Positions 34,701 through 49,700 of a DNA stretch of 64,000 nt are shown piece after piece. Origin of the DNA: Yamagishiella unicocca (Eukaryota > Chlorophyta > Chlorophyceae > Chlamydomonadales > Volvocaceae). The stretch's first letter is position 1. Every line of letters starts with the position of its first letter. The notes beneath the pieces were generated by a model. The model saw nothing but the letters and a program-made list of their open reading frames with translations. It was not told where the DNA came from and searched no databases. A program made the position numbers and the translations under genes. Location of the stretch: NCBI GenBank assembly GCA_003116995.1, contig BDSL01000013.1:124001-188000 (forward strand). The letters run 5' to 3'.

Positions 34701-37700
34701 CATACGCGTTTCCCGAATCCCTAAACTGGAAGTGCCGCCGTCCGAGATGCTTTTCTCTCCACGTAGTTTTGCGGCTTAGCGCTAATCACCCATACGCACG
34801 TGCCCGATCGACTCCCGTCCCGTGCACCAGCCATCACCTACCGGAGCGGCAGAGCCTCGAGGTATCGACTCGTGCTGCCCCGCATCGCCTTGGCCCGCAT
34901 CGCCTTGGCCCGCATCGCCTTGGCCCGCATCGCCTTGGCCGATGGTAGATCTCGTAGTCGTACGCAGGTCTCGTAGTCGTACGTAGCTGATGACGTAGGG
35001 TGGGCGGGCTCGGGCGATGCAGGGCGGGCGCGGGGAAGGGGTGCAAAACACCCCCCCGCCGGGGTTGGACGGAGGAGGTGGGTGCATGTAGCAGTAGTTA
35101 GTGGCGGTTCATCTTAGCGACGGTGGTCGAGGGTCGGGCGACAAATGTAAATAAAGCAGGGTATACAGGTGACGACGACAGCAGTGGTAGGTTCTACGTG
35201 GCTAGAGTCGGAGGGGCCGGGACAACGGGCGGGGCAAGACGTCCGCTGCACCGAAGGCTGGATTATCGCGGCTGTGAGGAAGCAGGCTGCTGAAGACAAC
35301 CGGCTGCAAACATACGGCTGGCTGGCTGGACGTACGCTGAAGGGCTGGCTGAGCGGTGCAGCAGACATCTTGCCCCACCCGATCCTCCACGACACCCGCG
35401 CGAGGTGCGAGCGAGTCAGAGCGCGAATCGGAATGCCAACATTGTGCAAGGGTCTTCCAGATGTCGTGCATGTTGCAAGTCGTGTCGAACATTGCAAACT
35501 GCGCACGGCGTACTGATGCAACAAGTCAGGAATGCGAAAACTCACTTCCGGACGGACGGGATGTATGGCACCGTTGTGAGGAAAGCCTGTGTAGGGAGGG
35601 GGAGCGGGCGCGAACGGAGGGCAGTAACGAGTGACAGGGTTACAAGGACCGGCCACAGCTAGGTGCTTACAGCTCAGCAATCACAGCAGCTATCTAGGGG
35701 AGGCGCCGTTGAACCGCGGGTGGGAGCCGGGGGCTGGCGCCGTACTCGCCGGCAGCTCTGCTACTGGCTGACTTGCTGACATTATCGCTCACGATGGTTC
35801 GACTGCTGAGATTCACGTTAGAGCCGACTTGCTGTAAACAGCAGCTGACAATGAGCTGACTGCTAGCTTGCTAAAAAACTAGGATTAAGCGAAGGATAGG
35901 GTTGCGCCTGGTCGCCGTTTCGGCACCCAAGTCCCGGCCCCAGTCGCAAAGACATCGCAACATACAGCACCTGTCCGCGCTGACACGCACACATACGCGT
36001 TTCCCGAATCCCTAAACTGGAAGTGCCGCCGTCCGAGATGCTTTTCTCTCCACGTAGTTTTGCGGCTTAGCGCTAATCACCCATACGCACGTGCCCGATC
36101 GACTCCCGTCCCGTGCACCAGCCATCACCTACCGGAGCGGCAGAGCCTCGAGGTATCGACTCGTGCTGCCCCGCATCGCCTTGGCCCGCATCGCCTTGGC
36201 CCGCATCGCCTTGGCCCGCATCGCCTTGGCCCGCATCGCCTTGGCCGATGGTAGATCTCGTAGTCGTACGCAGGTCTCGTAGTCGTACGTAGCTGATGAC
36301 GTAGGGTGGGCGGGCTCGGGCGATGCAGGGCGGGCGCGGGGAAGGGGTGCAAAACACCCCCCCGCCGGGGTTGGACGGAGGAGGTGGGTGCATGTAGCAG
36401 TAGTTAGTGGCGGTTCATCTTAGCGACGGTGGTCGAGGGTCGGGCGACAAATGTAAATAAAGCAGGGTATACAGGTGACGACGACAGCAGTGGTAGGTTC
36501 TACGTGGCTAGAGTCGGAGGGGCCGGGACAACGGGCGGGGCAAGACGTCCGCTGCACCGAAGGCTGGATTATCGCGGCTGTGAGGAAGCAGGCTGCTGAA
36601 GACAACCGGCTGCAAACATACGGCTGGCTGGCTGGACGTACGCTGAAGGGCTGGCTGAGCGGTGCAGCAGACATCTTGCCCCACCCGATCCTCCACGACA
36701 CCCGCGCGAGGTGCGAGCGAGTCAGAGCGCGAATCGGAATGCCAACATTGTGCAAGGGTCTTCCAGATGTCGTGCATGTTGCAAGTCGTGTCGAACATTG
36801 CAAACTGCGCACGGCGTACTGATGCAACAAGTCAGGAATGCGAAAACTCACTTCCGGACGGACGGGATGTATGGCACCGTTGTGAGGAAAGCCTGTGTAG
36901 GGAGGGGGAGCGGGCGCGAACGGAGGGCAGTAACGAGTGACAGGGTTACAAGGACCGGCCACAGCTAGGTGCTTACAGCTCAGCAATCACAGCAGCTATC
37001 TAGGGGAGGCGCCGCTGAACCGCGGGTGGGAGCCGGGGGCTGGCGCCGTACTCGCCGGCAGCTCTGCTACTGGCTGACTTGCTGACATTATCGCTCACGA
37101 TGGTTCGACTGCTGAGATTCACGTTAGAGCCGACTTGCTGTAAACAGCAGCTGACAATGAGCTGACTGCTAGCTTGCTAAAAAACTAGGATTAAGCGAAG
37201 GATAGGGTTGCGCCTGGTCGCCGTCTCGGCACCCAAGTCCCGGCCCCAGTCGCAAAGACATCGCAACATACAGCACCTGTCCGCGCTGACACGCACACAT
37301 ACGCGTTTCCCGAATCCCTAAACTGGAAGTGCCGCCGTCCGAGATGCTTTTCTCTCCACGTAGTTTTGCGGCTTAGCGCTAATCACCCATACGCACGTGC
37401 CCGATCGACTCCCGTCCCGTGCACCAGCCATCACCTACCGGAGCGGCAGAGCCTCGAGGTATCGACTCGTGCTGCCCCGCATCGCCTTGGCCCGCATCGC
37501 CTTGGCCCGCATCGCCTTGGCCCGCATCGCCTTGGCCCGCATCGCCTTGGCCGATGGTAGATCTCGTAGTCGTACGCAGGTCTCGTAGTCGTACGTAGCT
37601 GATGACGTAGGGTGGGCGGGCTCGGGCGATGCAGGGCGGGCGCGGGGAAGGGGTGCAAAACACCCCCCCGCCGGGGTTGGACGGAGGAGGTGGGTGCATG

Positions 37701-40700
37701 TAGCAGTAGTTAGTGGCGGTTCATCATCTTAGCGACGGTGGTCGAGGGTCGGGCGACAAATGTAAATAAAGCAGGGTATACAGGTGACGACGACAGCAGT
37801 GGTAGGTTCTACGTGGCTAGAGTCGGAGGGGCCGGGACAACGGGCGGGGCAAGACGTCCGCTGCACCGAAGGCTGGATTATCGCGGCTGTGAGGAAGCAG
37901 GCTGCTGAAGACAACCGGCTGCAAACATACGGCTGGCTGGCTGGACGTACGCTGAAGGGCTGGCTGAGCGGTGCAGCAGACATCTTGCCCCACCCGATCC
38001 TCCACGACACCCGCGCGAGGTGCGAGCGAGTCAGAGCGCGAATCGGAATGCCAACATTGTGCAAGGGTCTTCCAGATGTCGTGCATGTTGCAAGTCGTGT
38101 CGAACATTGCAAACTGCGCACGGCGTACTGATGCAACAAGTCAGGAATGCGAAAACTCACTTCCGGACGGACGGGATGTATGGCACCGTTGTGAGGAAAG
38201 CCTGTGTAGGGAGGGGGAGCGGGCGCGAACGGAGGGCAGTAACGAGTGACAGGGTTACAAGGACCGGCCACAGCTAGGTGCTTACAGCTCAGCAATCACA
38301 GCAGCTATCTAGGGGAGGCGCCGTTGAACCGCGGGTGGGAGCCGGGGGCTGGCGCCGTACTCGCCGGCAGCTCTGCTACTGGCTGACTTGCTGACATTAT
38401 CGCTCACGATGGTTCGACTGCTGAGATTCACGTTAGAGCCGACTTGCTGTAAACAGCAGCTGACAATGAGCTGACTGCTAGCTTGCTAAAAAACTAGGAT
38501 TAAGCGAAGGATAGGGTTGCGCCTGGTCGCCGTTTCGGCACCCAAGTCCCGGCCCCAGTCGCAAAGACATCGCAACATACAGCACCTGTCCGCGCTGACA
38601 CGCACACATACGCGTTTCCCGAATCCCTAAACTGGAAGTGCCGCCGTCCGAGATGCTTTTCTCTCCACGTAGTTTTGCGGCTTAGCGCTAATCACCCATA
38701 CGCACGTGCCCGATCGACTCCCGTCCCGTGCACCAGCCATCACCTACCGGAGCGGCAGAGCCTCGAGGTATCGACTCGTGCTGCCCCGCATCGCCTTGGC
38801 CCGCATCGCCTTGGCCCGCATCGCCTTGGCCCGCATCGCCTTGGCCGATGGTAGATCTCGTAGTCGTACGCAGGTCTCGTAGTCGTACGTAGCTGATGAC
38901 GTAGGGTGGGCGGGCTCGGGCGATGCAGGGCGGGCGCGGGGAAGGGGTGCAAAACACCCCCCCGCCGGGGTTGGACGGAGGAGGTGGGTGCATGTAGCAG
39001 TAGTTAGTGGCGGTTCATCTTAGCGACGGTGGTCGAGGGTCGGGCGACAAATGTAAATAAAGCAGGGTATACAGGTGACGACGACAGCAGTGGTAGGTTC
39101 TACGTGGCTAGAGTCGGAGGGGCCGGGACAACGGGCGGGGCAAGACGTCCGCTGCACCGAAGGCTGGATTATCGCGGCTGTGAGGAAGCAGGCTGCTGAA
39201 GACAACCGGCTGCAAACATACGGCTGGCTGGCTGGACGTACGCTGAAGGGCTGGCTGAGCGGTGCAGCAGACATCTTGCCCCACCCGATCCTCCACGACA
39301 CCCGCGCGAGGTGCGAGCGAGTCAGAGCGCGAATCGGAATGCCAACATTGTGCAAGGGTCTTCCAGATGTCGTGCATGTTGCAAGTCGTGTCGAACATTG
39401 CAAACTGCGCACGGCGTACTGATGCAACAAGTCAGGAATGCGAAAACTCACTTCCGGACGGACGGGATGTATGGCACCGTTGTGAGGAAAGCCTGTGTAG
39501 GGAGGGGGAGCGGGCGCGAACGGAGGGCAGTAACGAGTGACAGGGTTACAAGGACCGGCCACAGCTAGGTGCTTACAGCTCAGCAATCCACAGCTATCTA
39601 GGGGAGGCGCCGTTGAACCGCGGGTGGGAGCCGGGGGCTGGCGCCGTACTCGCCGGCAGCTCTGCTACTGGCTGACTTGCTGACATTATCGCTCACGATG
39701 GTTCGACTGCTGAGATTCACGTTAGAGCCGACTTGCTGTAAACAGCAGCTGACAATGAGCTGACTGCTAGCTTGCTAAAAAACTAGGATTAAGCGAAGGA
39801 TAGGGTTGCGCCTGGTCGCCGTTCGGCACCCAAGTCCCGGCCCCAGTCGCAAAGACATCGCAACATACAGCACCTGTCCGCGCTGACACGCACACATACG
39901 CGTTTCCCGAATCCCTAAACTGGAAGTGCCGCCGTCCGAGATGCTTTTCTCTCCACGTAGTTTTGCGGCTTAGCGCTAATCACCCATACGCACGTGCCCG
40001 ATCGACTCCCGTCCCGTGCACCAGCCATCACCTACCGGAGCGGCAGAGCCTCGAGGTATCGACTCGTGCTGCCCCGCATCGCCTTGGCCCGCATCGCCTT
40101 GGCCCGCATCGCCTTGGCCCGCATCGCCTTGGCCGATGGTAGATCTCGTAGTCGTACGCAGGTCTCGTAGTCGTACGTAGCTGATGACGTAGGGTGGGCG
40201 GGCTCGGGCGATGCAGGGCGGGCGCGGGGAAGGGGTGCAAAACACCCCCCCGCCGGGGTTGGACGGAGGAGGTGGGTGCATGTAGCAGTAGTTAGTGGCG
40301 GTTCATCTTAGCGACGGTGGTCGAGGGTCGGGCGACAAATGTAAATAAAGCAGGGTATACAGGTGACGACGACAGCAGTGGTAGGTTCTACGTGGCTAGA
40401 GTCGGAGGGGCCGGGACAACGGGCGGGGCAAGACGTCCGCTGCACCGAAGGCTGGATTATCGCGGCTGTGAGGAAGCAGGCTGCTGAAGACAACCGGCTG
40501 CAAACATACGGCTGGCTGGCTGGACGTACGCTGAAGGGCTGGCTGAGCGGTGCAGCAGACATCTTGCCCCACCCGATCCTCCACGACACCCGCGCGAGGT
40601 GCGAGCGAGTCAGAGCGCGAATCGGAATGCCAACATTGTGCAAGGGTCTTCCAGATGTCGTGCATGTTGCAAGTCGTGTCGAACATTGCAAACTGCGCAC

Positions 40701-43700
40701 GGCGTACTGATGCAACAAGTCAGGAATGCGAAAACTCACTTCCGGACGGACGGGATGTATGGCACCGTTGTGAGGAAAGCCTGTGTAGGGAGGGGGAGCG
40801 GGCGCGAACGGAGGGCAGTAACGAGTGACAGGGTTACAAGGACCGGCCACAGCTAGGTGCTTACAGCTCAGCAATCACAGCAGCTATCTAGGGGAGGCGC
40901 CGTTGAACCGCGGGTGGGAGCCGGGGGCTGGCGCCGTACTCGCCGGCAGCTCTGCTACTGGCTGACTTGCTGACATTATCGCTCACGATGGTTCGACTGC
41001 TGAGATTCACGTTAGAGCCGACTTGCTGTAAACAGCAGCTGACAATGAGCTGACTGCTAGCTTGCTAAAAAACTAGGATTAAGCGAAGGATAGGGTTGCG
41101 CCTGGTCGCCGTTTCGGCACCCAAGTCCCGGCCCCAGTCGCAAAGACATCGCAACATACAGCACCTGTCCGCGCTGACACGCACACATACGCGTTTCCCG
41201 AATCCCTAAACTGGAAGTGCCGCCGTCCGAGATGCTTTTCTCTCCACGTAGTTTTGCGGCTTAGCGCTAATCACCCATACGCACGTGCCCGATCGACTCC
41301 CGTCCCGTGCACCAGCCATCACCTACCGGAGCGGCAGAGCCTCGAGGTATCGACTCGTGCTGCCCCGCATCGCCTTGGCCCGCATCGCCTTGGCCCGCAT
41401 CGCCTTGGCCCGCATCGCCTTGGCCCGCATCGCCTTGGCCGATGGTAGATCTCGTAGTCGTACGCAGGTCTCGTAGTCGTACGTAGCTGATGACGTAGGG
41501 TGGGCGGGCTCGGGCGATGCAGGGCGGGCGCGGGGAAGGGGTGCAAAACACCCCCCCGCCGGGGTTGGACGGAGGAGGTGGGTGCATGTAGCAGTAGTTA
41601 GTGGCGGTTCATCTTAGCGACGGTGGTCGAGGGTCGGGCGACAAATGTAAATAAAGCAGGGTATACAGGTGACGACGACAGCAGTGGTAGGTTCTACGTG
41701 GCTAGAGTCGGAGGGGCCGGGACAACGGGCGGGGCAAGACGTCCGCTGCACCGAAGGCTGGATTATCGCGGCTGTGAGGAAGCAGGCTGCTGAAGACAAC
41801 CGGCTGCAAACATACGGCTGGCTGGCTGGACGTACGCTGAAGGGCTGGCTGAGCGGTGCAGCAGACATCTTGCCCCACCCGATCCTCCACGACACCCGCG
41901 CGAGGTGCGAGCGAGTCAGAGCGCGAATCGGAATGCCAACATTGTGCAAGGGTCTTCCAGATGTCGTGCATGTTGCAAGTCGTGTCGAACATTGCAAACT
42001 GCGCACGGCGTACTGATGCAACAAGTCAGGAATGCGAAAACTCACTTCCGGACGGACGGGATGTATGGCACCGTTGTGAGGAAAGCCTGTGTAGGGAGGG
42101 GGAGCGGGCGCGAACGGAGGGCAGTAACGAGTGACAGGGTTACAAGGACCGGCCACAGCTAGGTGCTTACAGCTCAGCATCACAGCAGCTATCTAGGGAG
42201 GCGCCGCTGAACCGCGGGTGGGAGCCGGGGGCTGGCGCCGTACTCGCCGGCAGCTCTGCTACTGGCTGACTTGCTGACATTATCGCTCACGATGGTTCGA
42301 CTGCTGAGATTCACGTTAGAGCCGACTTGCTGTAAACAGCAGCTGACAATGAGCTGACTGCTAGCTTGCTAAAAAACTAGGATTAAGCGAAGGATAGGGT
42401 TGCGCCTGGTCGCCGTTCGGCACCCAAGTCCCGGCCCCAGTCGCAAAGACATCGCAACATACAGCACCTGTCCGCGCTGACACGCACACATACGCGTTTC
42501 CCGAATCCCTAAACTGGAAGTGCCGCCGTCCGAGATGCTTTTCTCTCCACGTAGTTTTGCGGCTTAGCGCTAATCACCCATACGCACGTGCCCGATCGAC
42601 TCCCGTCCCGTGCACCAGCCATCACCTACCGGAGCGGCAGAGCCTCGAGGTATCGACTCGTGCTGCCCCGCATCGCCTTGGCCCGCATCGCCTTGGCCCG
42701 CATCGCCTTGGCCCGCATCGCCTTGGCCGATGGTAGATCTCGTAGTCGTACGCAGGTCTCGTAGTCGTACGTAGCTGATGACGTAGGGTGGGCGGGCTCG
42801 GGCGATGCAGGGCGGGCGCGGGGAAGGGGTGCAAAACACCCCCCCGCCGGGGTTGGACGGAGGAGGTGGGTGCATGTAGCAGTAGTTAGTGGCGGTTCAT
42901 CTTAGCGACGGTGGTCGAGGGTCGGGCGACAAATGTAAATAAAGCAGGGTATACAGGTGACGACGACAGCAGTGGTAGGTTCTACGTGGCTAGAGTCGGA
43001 GGGGCCGGGACAACGGGCGGGGCAAGACGTCCGCTGCACCGAAGGCTGGATTATCGCTGCTGTGAGGAAGCAGGCTGCTGAAGACAACCGGCTGCAAACA
43101 TACGGCTGGCTGGCTGGACGTACGCTGAAGGGCTGGCTGAGCGGTGCAGCAGACATCTTGCCCCACCCGATCCTCCACGACACCCGCGCGAGGTGCGAGC
43201 GAGTCAGAGCGCGAATCGGAATGCCAACATTGTGCAAGGGTCTTCCAGATGTCGTGCATGTTGCAAGTCGTGTCGAACATTGCAAACTGCGCACGGCGTA
43301 CTGATGCAACAAGTCAGGAATGCGAAAACTCACTTCCGGACGGACGGGATGTATGGCACCGTTGTGAGGAAAGCCTGTGTAGGGAGGGGGAGCGGGCGCG
43401 AACGGAGGGCAGTAACGAGTGACAGGGTTACAAGGACCGGCCACAGCTAGGTGCTTACAGCTCAGCAATCACAGCAGCTATCTAGGGGAGGCGCCGTTGA
43501 ACCGCGGGTGGGAGCCGGGGGCTGGCGCCGTACTCGCCGGCAGCTCTGCTACTGGCTGACTTGCTGACATTATCGCTCACGATGGTTCGACTGCTGAGAT
43601 TCACGTTAGAGCCGACTTGCTGTAAACAGCAGCTGACAATGAGCTGACTGCTAGCTTGCTAAAAAACTAGGATTAAGCGAAGGATAGGGTTGCGCCTGGT

Positions 43701-46700
43701 CGCCGTTTCGGCACCCAAGTCCCGGCCCCAGTCGCAAAGACATCGCAACATACAGCACCTGTCCGCGCTGACACGCACACATACGCGTTTCCCGAATCCC
43801 TAAACTGGAAGTGCCGCCGTCCGAGATGCTTTTCTCTCCACGTAGTTTTGCGGCTTAGCGCTAATCACCCATACGCACGTGCCCGATCGACTCCCGTCCC
43901 GTGCACCAGCCATCACCTACCGGAGCGGCAGAGCCTCGAGGTATCGACTCGTGCTGCCCCGCATCGCCTTGGCCCGCATCGCCTTGGCCCGCATCGCCTT
44001 GGCCCGCATCGCCTTGGCCGATGGTAGATCTCGTAGTCGTACGCAGGTCTCGTAGTCGTACGTAGCTGATGACGTAGGGTGGGCGGGCTCGGGCGATGCA
44101 GGGCGGGCGCGGGGAAGGGGTGCAAAACACCCCCCCGCCGGGGTTGGACGGAGGAGGTGGGTGCATGTAGCAGTAGTTAGTGGCGGTTCATCTTAGCGAC
44201 GGTGGTCGAGGGTCGGGCGACAAATGTAAATAAAGCAGGGTATACAGGTGACGACGACAGCAGTGGTAGGTTCTACGTGGCTAGAGTCGGAGGGGCCGGG
44301 ACAACGGGCGGGGCAAGACGTCCGCTGCACCGAAGGCTGGATTATCGCGGCTGTGAGGAAGCAGGCTGCTGAAGACAACCGGCTGCAAACATACGGCTGG
44401 CTGGCTGGACGTACGCTGAAGGGCTGGCTGAGCGGTGCAGCAGACATCTTGCCCCACCCGATCCTCCACGACACCCGCGCGAGGTGCGAGCGAGTCAGAG
44501 CGCGAATCGGAATGCCAACATTGTGCAAGGGTCTTCCAGATGTCGTGCATGTTGCAAGTCGTGTCGAACATTGCAAACTGCGCACGGCGTACTGATGCAA
44601 CAAGTCAGGAATGCGAAAACTCACTTCCGGACGGACGGGATGTATGGCACCGTTGTGAGGAAAGCCTGTGTAGGGAGGGGGAGCGGGCGCGAACGGAGGG
44701 CAGTAACGAGTGACAGGGTTACAAGGACCGGCCACAGCTAGGTGCTTACAGCTCAGCAATCACAGCAGCTATCTAGGGGAGGCGCCGTTGAACCGCGGGT
44801 GGGAGCCGGGGGCTGGCGCCGTACTCGCCGGCAGCTCTGCTACTGGCTGACTTGCTGACATTATCGCTCACGATGGTTCGACTGCTGAGATTCACGTTAG
44901 AGCCGACTTGCTGTAAACAGCAGCTGACAATGAGCTGACTGCTAGCTTGCTAAAAAACTAGGATTAAGCGAAGGATAGGGTTGCGCCTGGTCGCCGTCTC
45001 GGCACCCAAGTCCCGGCCCCAGTCGCAAAGACATCGCAACATACAGCACCTGTCCGCGCTGACACGCACACATACGCGTTTCCCGAATCCCTAAACTGGA
45101 AGTGCCGCCGTCCGAGATGCTTTTCTCTCCACGTAGTTTTGCGGCTTAGCGCTAATCACCCATACGCACGTGCCCGATCGACTCCCGTCCCGTGCACCAG
45201 CCATCACCTACCGGAGCGGCAGAGCCTCGAGGTATCGACTCGTGCTGCCCCGCATCGCCTTGGCCCGCATCGCCTTGGCCCGCATCGCCTTGGCCGATGG
45301 TAGATCTCGTAGTCGTACGCAGGTCTCGTAGTCGTACGTAGCTGATGACGTAGGGTGGGCGGGCTCGGGCGATGCAGGGCGGGCGCGGGGAAGGGGTGCA
45401 AAACACCCCCCCGCCGGGGTTGGACGGAGGAGGTGGGTGCATGTAGCAGTAGTTAGTGGCGGTTCATCTTAGCGACGGTGGTCGAGGGTCGGGCGACAAA
45501 TGTAAATAAAGCAGGGTATACAGGTGACGACGACAGCAGTGGTAGGTTCTACGTGGCTAGAGTCGGAGGGGCCGGGACAACGGGCGGGGCAAGACGTCCG
45601 CTGCACCGAAGGCTGGATTATCGCGGCTGTGAGGAAGCAGGCTGCTGAAGACAACCGGCTGCAAACATACGGCTGGCTGGCTGGACGTACGCTGAAGGGC
45701 TGGCTGAGCGGTGCAGCAGACATCTTGCCCCACCCGATCCTCCACGACACCCGCGCGAGGTGCGAGCGAGTCAGAGCGCGAATCGGAATGCCAACATTGT
45801 GCAAGGGTCTTCCAGATGTCGTGCATGTTGCAAGTCGTGTCGAACATTGCAAACTGCGCACGGCGTACTGATGCAACAAGTCAGGAATGCGAAAACTCAC
45901 TTCCGGACGGACGGGATGTATGGCACCGTTGTGAGGAAAGCCTGTGTAGGGAGGGGGAGCGGGCGCGAACGGAGGGCAGTAACGAGTGACAGGGTTACAA
46001 GGACCGGCCACAGCTAGGTGCTTACAGCTCAGCAATCACAGCAGCTATCTAGGGGAGGCGCCGTTGAACCGCGGGTGGGAGCCGGGGGCTGGCGCCGTAC
46101 TCGCCGGCAGCTCTGCTACTGGCTGACTTGCTGACATTATCGCTCACGATGGTTCGACTGCTGAGATTCACGTTAGAGCCGACTTGCTGTAAACAGCAGC
46201 TGACAATGAGCTGACTGCTAGCTTGCTAAGAAACTAGGATTAAGCGAAGGATAGGGTTGCGCCTGGTCGCCGTTTCGGCACCCAAGTCCCGGCCCCAGTC
46301 GCAAAGACATCGCAACATACAGCACCTGTCCGCGCTGACACGCACACATACGCGTTTCCCGAATCCCTAAACTGGAAGTGCCGCCGTCCGAGATGCTTTT
46401 CTCTCCACGTAGTTTTGCGGCTTAGCGCTAATCACCCATACGCACGTGCCCGATCGACTCCCGTCCCGTGCACCAGCCATCACCTACCGGAGCGGCAGAG
46501 CCTCGAGGTATCGACTCGTGCTGCCCCGCATCGCCTTGGCCCGCATCGCCTTGGCCCGCATCGCCTTGGCCCGCATCGCCTTGGCCCGCATCGCCTTGGC
46601 CGATGGTAGATCTCGTAGTCGTACGCAGGTCTCGTAGTCGTACGTAGCTGATGACGTAGGGTGGGCGGGCTCGGGCGATGCAGGGCGGGCGCGGGGAAGG

Positions 46701-49700
46701 GGTGCAAAACACCCCCCGCCGGGGTTGGACGGAGGAGGTGGGTGCATGTAGCAGTAGTTAGTGGCGGTTCATCTTAGCGACGGTGGTCGAGGGTCGGGCG
46801 ACAAATGTAAATAAAGCAGGGTATACAGGTGACGACGACAGCAGTGGTAGGTTCTACGTGGCTAGAGTCGGAGGGGCCGGGACAACGGGCGGGGCAAGAC
46901 GTCCGCTGCACCGAAGGCTGGATTATCGCTGCTGTGAGGAAGCAGGCTGCTGAAGACAACCGGCTGCAAACATACGGCTGGCTGGCTGGACGTACGCTCG
47001 CTGAAGGGCTGGCTGAGCGGTGCAGCAGACATCTTGCCCCACCCGATCCTCCACGACACCCGCGCGAGGTGCGAGCGAGTCAGAGCGCGAATCGGAATGC
47101 CAACATTGTGCAAGGGTCTTCCAGATGTCGTGCATGTTGCAAGTCGTGTCGAACATTGCAAACTGCGCACGGCGTACTGATGCAACAAGTCAGGAATGCG
47201 AAAACTCACTTCCGGACGGACGGGATGTATGGCACCGTTGTGAGGAAAGCCTGTGTAGGGAGGGGGAGCGGGCGCGAACGGAGGGCAGTAACGAGTGACA
47301 GGGTTACAAGGACCGGCCACAGCTAGGTGCTTACAGCTCAGCAATCACAGCAGCTATCTAGGGGAGGCGCCGTTGAACCGCGGGTGGGAGCCGGGGGCTG
47401 GCGCCGTACTCGCCGGCAGCTCTGCTACTGGCTGACTTGCTGACATTATCGCTCACGATGGTTCGACTGCTGAGATTCACGTTAGAGCCGACTTGCTGTA
47501 AACAGCAGCTGACAATGAGCTGACTGCTAGCTTGCTAAGAAACTAGGATTAAGCGAAGGATAGGGTTGCGCCTGGTCGCCGTTTCGGCACCCAAGTCCCG
47601 GCCCCAGTCGCAAAGACATCGCAACATACAGCACCTGTCCGCGCTGACACGCACACATACGCGTTTCCCGAATCCCTAAACTGGAAGTGCCGCCGTCCGA
47701 GATGCTTTTCTCTCCACGTAGTTTTGCGGCTTAGCGCTAATCACCCATACGCACGTGCCCGATCGACTCCCGTCCCGTGCACCAGCCATCACCTACCGGA
47801 GCGGCAGAGCCTCGAGGTATCGACTCGTGCTGCCCCGCATCGCCTTGGCCCGCATCGCCTTGGCCCGCATCGCCTTGGCCCGCATCGCCTTGGCCCGCAT
47901 CGCCTTGGCCGATGGTAGATCTCGTAGTCGTACGCAGGTCTCGTAGTCGTACGTAGCTGATGACGTAGGGTGGGCGGGCTCGGGCGATGCAGGGCGGGCG
48001 CGGGGAAGGGGTGCAAAACACCCCCCCGCCGGGGTTGGACGGAGGAGGTGGGTGCATGTAGCAGTAGTTAGTGGCGGTTCATCTTAGCGACGGTGGTCGA
48101 GGGTCGGGCGACAAATGTAAATAAAGCAGGGTATACAGGTGACGACGACAGCAGTGGTAGGTTCTACGTGGCTAGAGTCGGAGGGGCCGGGACAACGGGC
48201 GGGGCAAGACGTCCGCTGCACCGAAGGCTGGATTATCGCGGCTGTGAGGAAGCAGGCTGCTGAAGACAACCGGCTGCAAACATACGGCTGGCTGGCTGGA
48301 CGTACGCTGCAGCGCTGAAGGGCTGGCTGAGCGGTGCAGCAGACATCTTGCCCCACCCGATCCTCCACGACACCCGCGCGAGGTGCGAGCGAGTCAGAGC
48401 GCGAATCGGAATGCCAACATTGTGCAAGGGTCTTCCAGATGTCGTGCATGTTGCAAGTCGTGTCGAACATTGCAAACTGCGCACGGCGTACTGATGCAAC
48501 AAGTCAGGAATGCGAAAACTCACTTCCGGACGGACGGGATGTATGGCACCGTTGTGAGGAAAGCCTGTGTAGGGAGGGGGAGCGGGCGCGAACGGAGGGC
48601 AGTAACGAGTGACAGGGTTACAAGGACCGGCCACAGCTAGGTGCTTACAGCTCAGCAATCACAGCAGCTATCTAGGGGAGGCGCCGTTGAACCGCGGGTG
48701 GGAGCCGGGGGCTGGCGCCGTACTCGCCGGCAGCTCTGCTACTGGCTGACTTGCTGACATTATCGCTCACGATGGTTCGACTGCTGAGATTCACGTTAGA
48801 GCCGACTTGCTGTAAACAGCAGCTGACAATGAGCTGACTGCTAGCTTGCTAAAAAACTAGGATTAAGCGAAGGATAGGGTTGCGCCTGGTCGCCGTTTCG
48901 GCACCCAAGTCCCGGCCCCAGTCGCAAAGACATCGCAACATACAGCACCTGTCCGCGCTGACACGCACACATACGCGTTTCCCGAATCCCTAAACTGGAA
49001 GTGCCGCCGTCCGAGATGCTTTTCTCTCCACGTAGTTTTGCGGCTTAGCGCTAATCACCCATACGCACGTGCCCGATCGACTCCCGTCCCGTGCACCAGC
49101 CATCACCTACCGGAGCGGCAGAGCCTCGAGGTATCGACTCGTGCTGCCCCGCATCGCCTTGGCCCGCATCGCCTTGGCCCGCATCGCCTTGGCCCGCATC
49201 GCCTTGGCCGATGGTAGATCTCGTAGTCGTACGCAGGTCTCGTAGTCGTACGTAGCTGATGACGTAGGGTGGGCGGGCTCGGGCGATGCAGGGCGGGCGC
49301 GGGGAAGGGGTGCAAAACACCCCCCCGCCGGGGTTGGACGGAGGAGGTGGGTGCATGTAGCAGTAGTTAGTGGCGGTTCATCTTAGCGACGGTGGTCGAG
49401 GGTCGGGCGACAAATGTAAATAAAGCAGGGTATACAGGTGACGACGACAGCAGTGGTAGGTTCTACGTGGCTAGAGTCGGAGGGGCCGGGACAACGGGCG
49501 GGGCAAGACGTCCGCTGCACCGAAGGCTGGATTATCGCTGCTGTGAGGAAGCAGGCTGCTGAAGACAACCGGCTGCAAACATACGGCTGGCTGGCTGGAC
49601 GTACGCTCGCTGAAGGGCTGGCTGAGCGGTGCAGCAGACATCTTGCCCCACCCGATCCTCCACGACACCCGCGCGAGGTGCGAGCGAGTCAGAGCGCGAA